Source: Pythium myriotylum
Lineage: Eukaryota; Oomycota; Peronosporomycetes; Pythiales; Pythiaceae
DNA length: 64,000 nt
Direction of reading: 5' to 3'
Assembly (NCBI GenBank): GCA_023091665.1
Contig: JALJCQ010000014.1
Coordinates: 1,674,001-1,738,000 of the forward strand
Shown here: one piece after another, positions 62,670-64,000 of the stretch
Position numbering within the stretch: position 1 is the stretch's first letter
How the letters are laid out: the number at the start of each line of letters is the position of its first letter
Program-made: the position numbers and the translations under genes
Notes under the pieces: model-generated
Databases searched by the model: none
What the model was told of the DNA's origin: nothing
What the model saw: only the letters and a program-made list of their open reading frames with translations

Positions 62670-64000
62670 ATGAGCGTGAGCATCAAGGTCTCGATTCGCT
62701 GTCGGCCCTTCACGATCGACGACCAGCTCGGCGTCGTGCTCACGCAGAATGGCGAAGAAGAAGGCGAGGTGCAGCTCATCAACTCGTCCTACTCAACCAC
62801 GCGGTTTGCCTTCTCGTACGCATGGTGGAGCGCGTACGGATACCAGCGGCACGTGCTCGGTAGTCCGCCCGAGGCCGACCAGATGCAGCTTGTGAACCAG
62901 CAAATGGCCTACGACTCGGTCGGCACCAAGATCAAGGAGGACCTCCTGAGCGGTAACGCCGTCGTGCTGTTTGCGTACGGGCTCTCGGGCTCGGGGAAAA
63001 CATTCACAGTGTTCGGCCCAGACGCGGTGGACATCCCGGAGGCCTGGTTCAAGCATGAAGAGCCGCACTCGATGTGGGGCATCTTCCCTCGCCTCGCGTA
63101 CGAGCTCTTCAAGGAGAAGCAGGACGGCTGGAAGATCTCGATGAAGTACTTCCAGAACGTCGTCGACACAGTACGCGACCTCATGTCTCCTGTGGCGCAA
63201 GAGCAGCAGTACAAATCGGGCATGCGCAAAGACCCCGACGGCTTCACGGACATCGACTGGTGCCAATCGGTCGTGCTCAAGGACTGGAACGACTTGCGCA
63301 AGACGTTCATGGCTGCGAACGCGCGCAAGGCCATCGCACCGACACAGTTCAACCACCAGTCGACGCGCGGACACTGCATCATGACACTCGAAGTGGAGAA
63401 ACCCGACCCAGAGCGCGACGGCATGAAGCAACGTGGCCGCGTCTACGTCTGCGATCTGGCCGGCACCGAGCCTGCCGGCGACATCGTCTACGCCGAGTAC
63501 AAAAAAGTCGTGTACGACAACGGCGACATCGAGCACAAGTACCTGGGGCCGCACCCGGACCCGGCCAAATCCAAGGAACTCCAGGACCAAGGCAAGAAGA
63601 TCAACCTCTCTCTCACGGAGATGGCGCAGTTCTTCATGAAGATGGCCGAGGCCGTCAAGGCCAACAAGCTCAAGCCCGGCATGTCCATCCCAGGCTGCAA
63701 CTCCTACTTCCTCTGCAAGTACCTCAAGGACACGATGCTCCAGGCACGCACGTACCTCTTCTGCGCGATTCGCCCCGAGGTCAAGTTCCACAATTACACC
63801 TTCTCGACGCTCGGCTTCGCCAAGAACGCCTCGGTGATCAAGTTGCAGCCCAAGAAGGCGAGCACGGCGGCCAGCGCGGCCGAGCGCAAGCTCATGGCCG
63901 AGCTCGAGCAGATGAAGCTGCTCGTGCAGCAGCTCAAAGAGGAGAACGACAAGATGGCCAAGCTGCGCGGTGGTGGGGGCAGCGAGCCGAGCGCCGAGGT
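62670..64000 (+). CDS. Divergent kinesin motor (5' part, runs off window)
   Basis: The frame is open from the ATG at 62670 to the window end (443 codons), so the gene is partial. The motor starts VSIKVSIRCRPF. The Walker A site is FAYGLSGSGKTFTVFG, Switch I reads NHQSTRGH (usual NxxSSRSH), and Switch II reads VCDLAGTEPAG (usual DLAGSE). Large parts, such as FKHEEPHSMWGIFPRLAYEL and the YKKVVYDNGDIEHKYLGPHP insert, are unlike common kinesin classes. After the motor a coiled coil begins (ERKLMAELEQMKLLVQQLKE). The class cannot be assigned. The ATPase residues are kept, so it is probably active. Confidence 0.92.
   Translation, partial: MSVSIKVSIRCRPFTIDDQLGVVLTQNGEEEGEVQLINSSYSTTRFAFSYAWWSAYGYQRHVLGSPPEADQMQLVNQQMAYDSVGTKIKEDLLSGNAVVLFAYGLSGSGKTFTVFGPDAVDIPEAWFKHEEPHSMWGIFPRLAYELFKEKQDGWKISMKYFQNVVDTVRDLMSPVAQEQQYKSGMRKDPDGFTDIDWCQSVVLKDWNDLRKTFMAANARKAIAPTQFNHQSTRGHCIMTLEVEKPDPERDGMKQRGRVYVCDLAGTEPAGDIVYAEYKKVVYDNGDIEHKYLGPHPDPAKSKELQDQGKKINLSLTEMAQFFMKMAEAVKANKLKPGMSIPGCNSYFLCKYLKDTMLQARTYLFCAIRPEVKFHNYTFSTLGFAKNASVIKLQPKKASTAASAAERKLMAELEQMKLLVQQLKEENDKMAKLRGGGGSEPSAE

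Overview
The window is nuclear DNA of an oomycete, most like a Peronosporales/Pythiales species (Phytophthora, Pythium or Globisporangium). Supporting signs are compact, intron-poor genes with 50-90 nt introns (GTRNGT donors, [CT]AG acceptors), spacers mostly of 70-600 bp, a fused HIS7-type histidine enzyme, secreted subtilisin and anchored secretory proteins, a FYVE-GAF protein, and promoter starts resembling the oomycete initiator (TCATT[TC]). Flagellar genes (CFAP52, an STPGR/SHIPPO protein) suggest a lineage that makes zoospores. I found 33 protein genes; 18 are multi-exon, and I rebuilt their exons by hand from splice sites and reading-frame phase.

Layout. 0.4-2.4 kb: TOM7 and an STPGR protein. 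2.4-6.5 kb: sparse, with a KIX protein and one weak small gene. 6.5-18.2 kb: a novel Cys4/dsRBD-like protein, CFAP52, a DEAD-box helicase, a probable FANCF (Fanconi core complex) homologue, CCT4 and a histidine phosphatase. 18.7-20.2 kb: two small signal-peptide/TM proteins. 20.2-22.7 kb: a non-coding interval with an unusual cluster of near-perfect short-loop hairpins, two pairs of which abut. 22.7-29.6 kb: subtilisin, two tandem ankyrin-like paralogues and HIS7. 29.6-43.9 kb: a coiled-coil protein, PPP4R1-like, PRELI-like, a CLASP/TOG protein, an ELMO-domain protein, ZNF593/Bud20, CRIPT and an unknown gene. 44.3-48.4 kb: two tandem casein kinase 1 genes whose 3' parts are essentially identical over 937 bp. 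48.9-64 kb: an OvoA-type methyltransferase, a cyclin, KRI1, a GABA-type aminotransferase, a FYVE-GAF protein, a double cNMP-binding protein and the 5' part of a divergent kinesin.

The genes are mostly unrelated housekeeping functions. They recur in a few themes: cilium and cytoskeleton (STPGR, CFAP52, CLASP, ELMOD, kinesin, cNBD protein), ribosome assembly (KRI1, ZNF593), mitochondria (TOM7, PRELI, aminotransferase) and phosphorylation (CK1 x2, PPP4R1, cyclin). Several pairs are divergent across short shared promoters (FANCF/CCT4 198 bp, coiled-coil/PPP4R1 134 bp, CLASP/ELMOD 270 bp). No rRNA, confident tRNA, CRISPR or intact transposon was seen. The most unexplained features are the hairpin cluster and the gene-converted CK1 pair.
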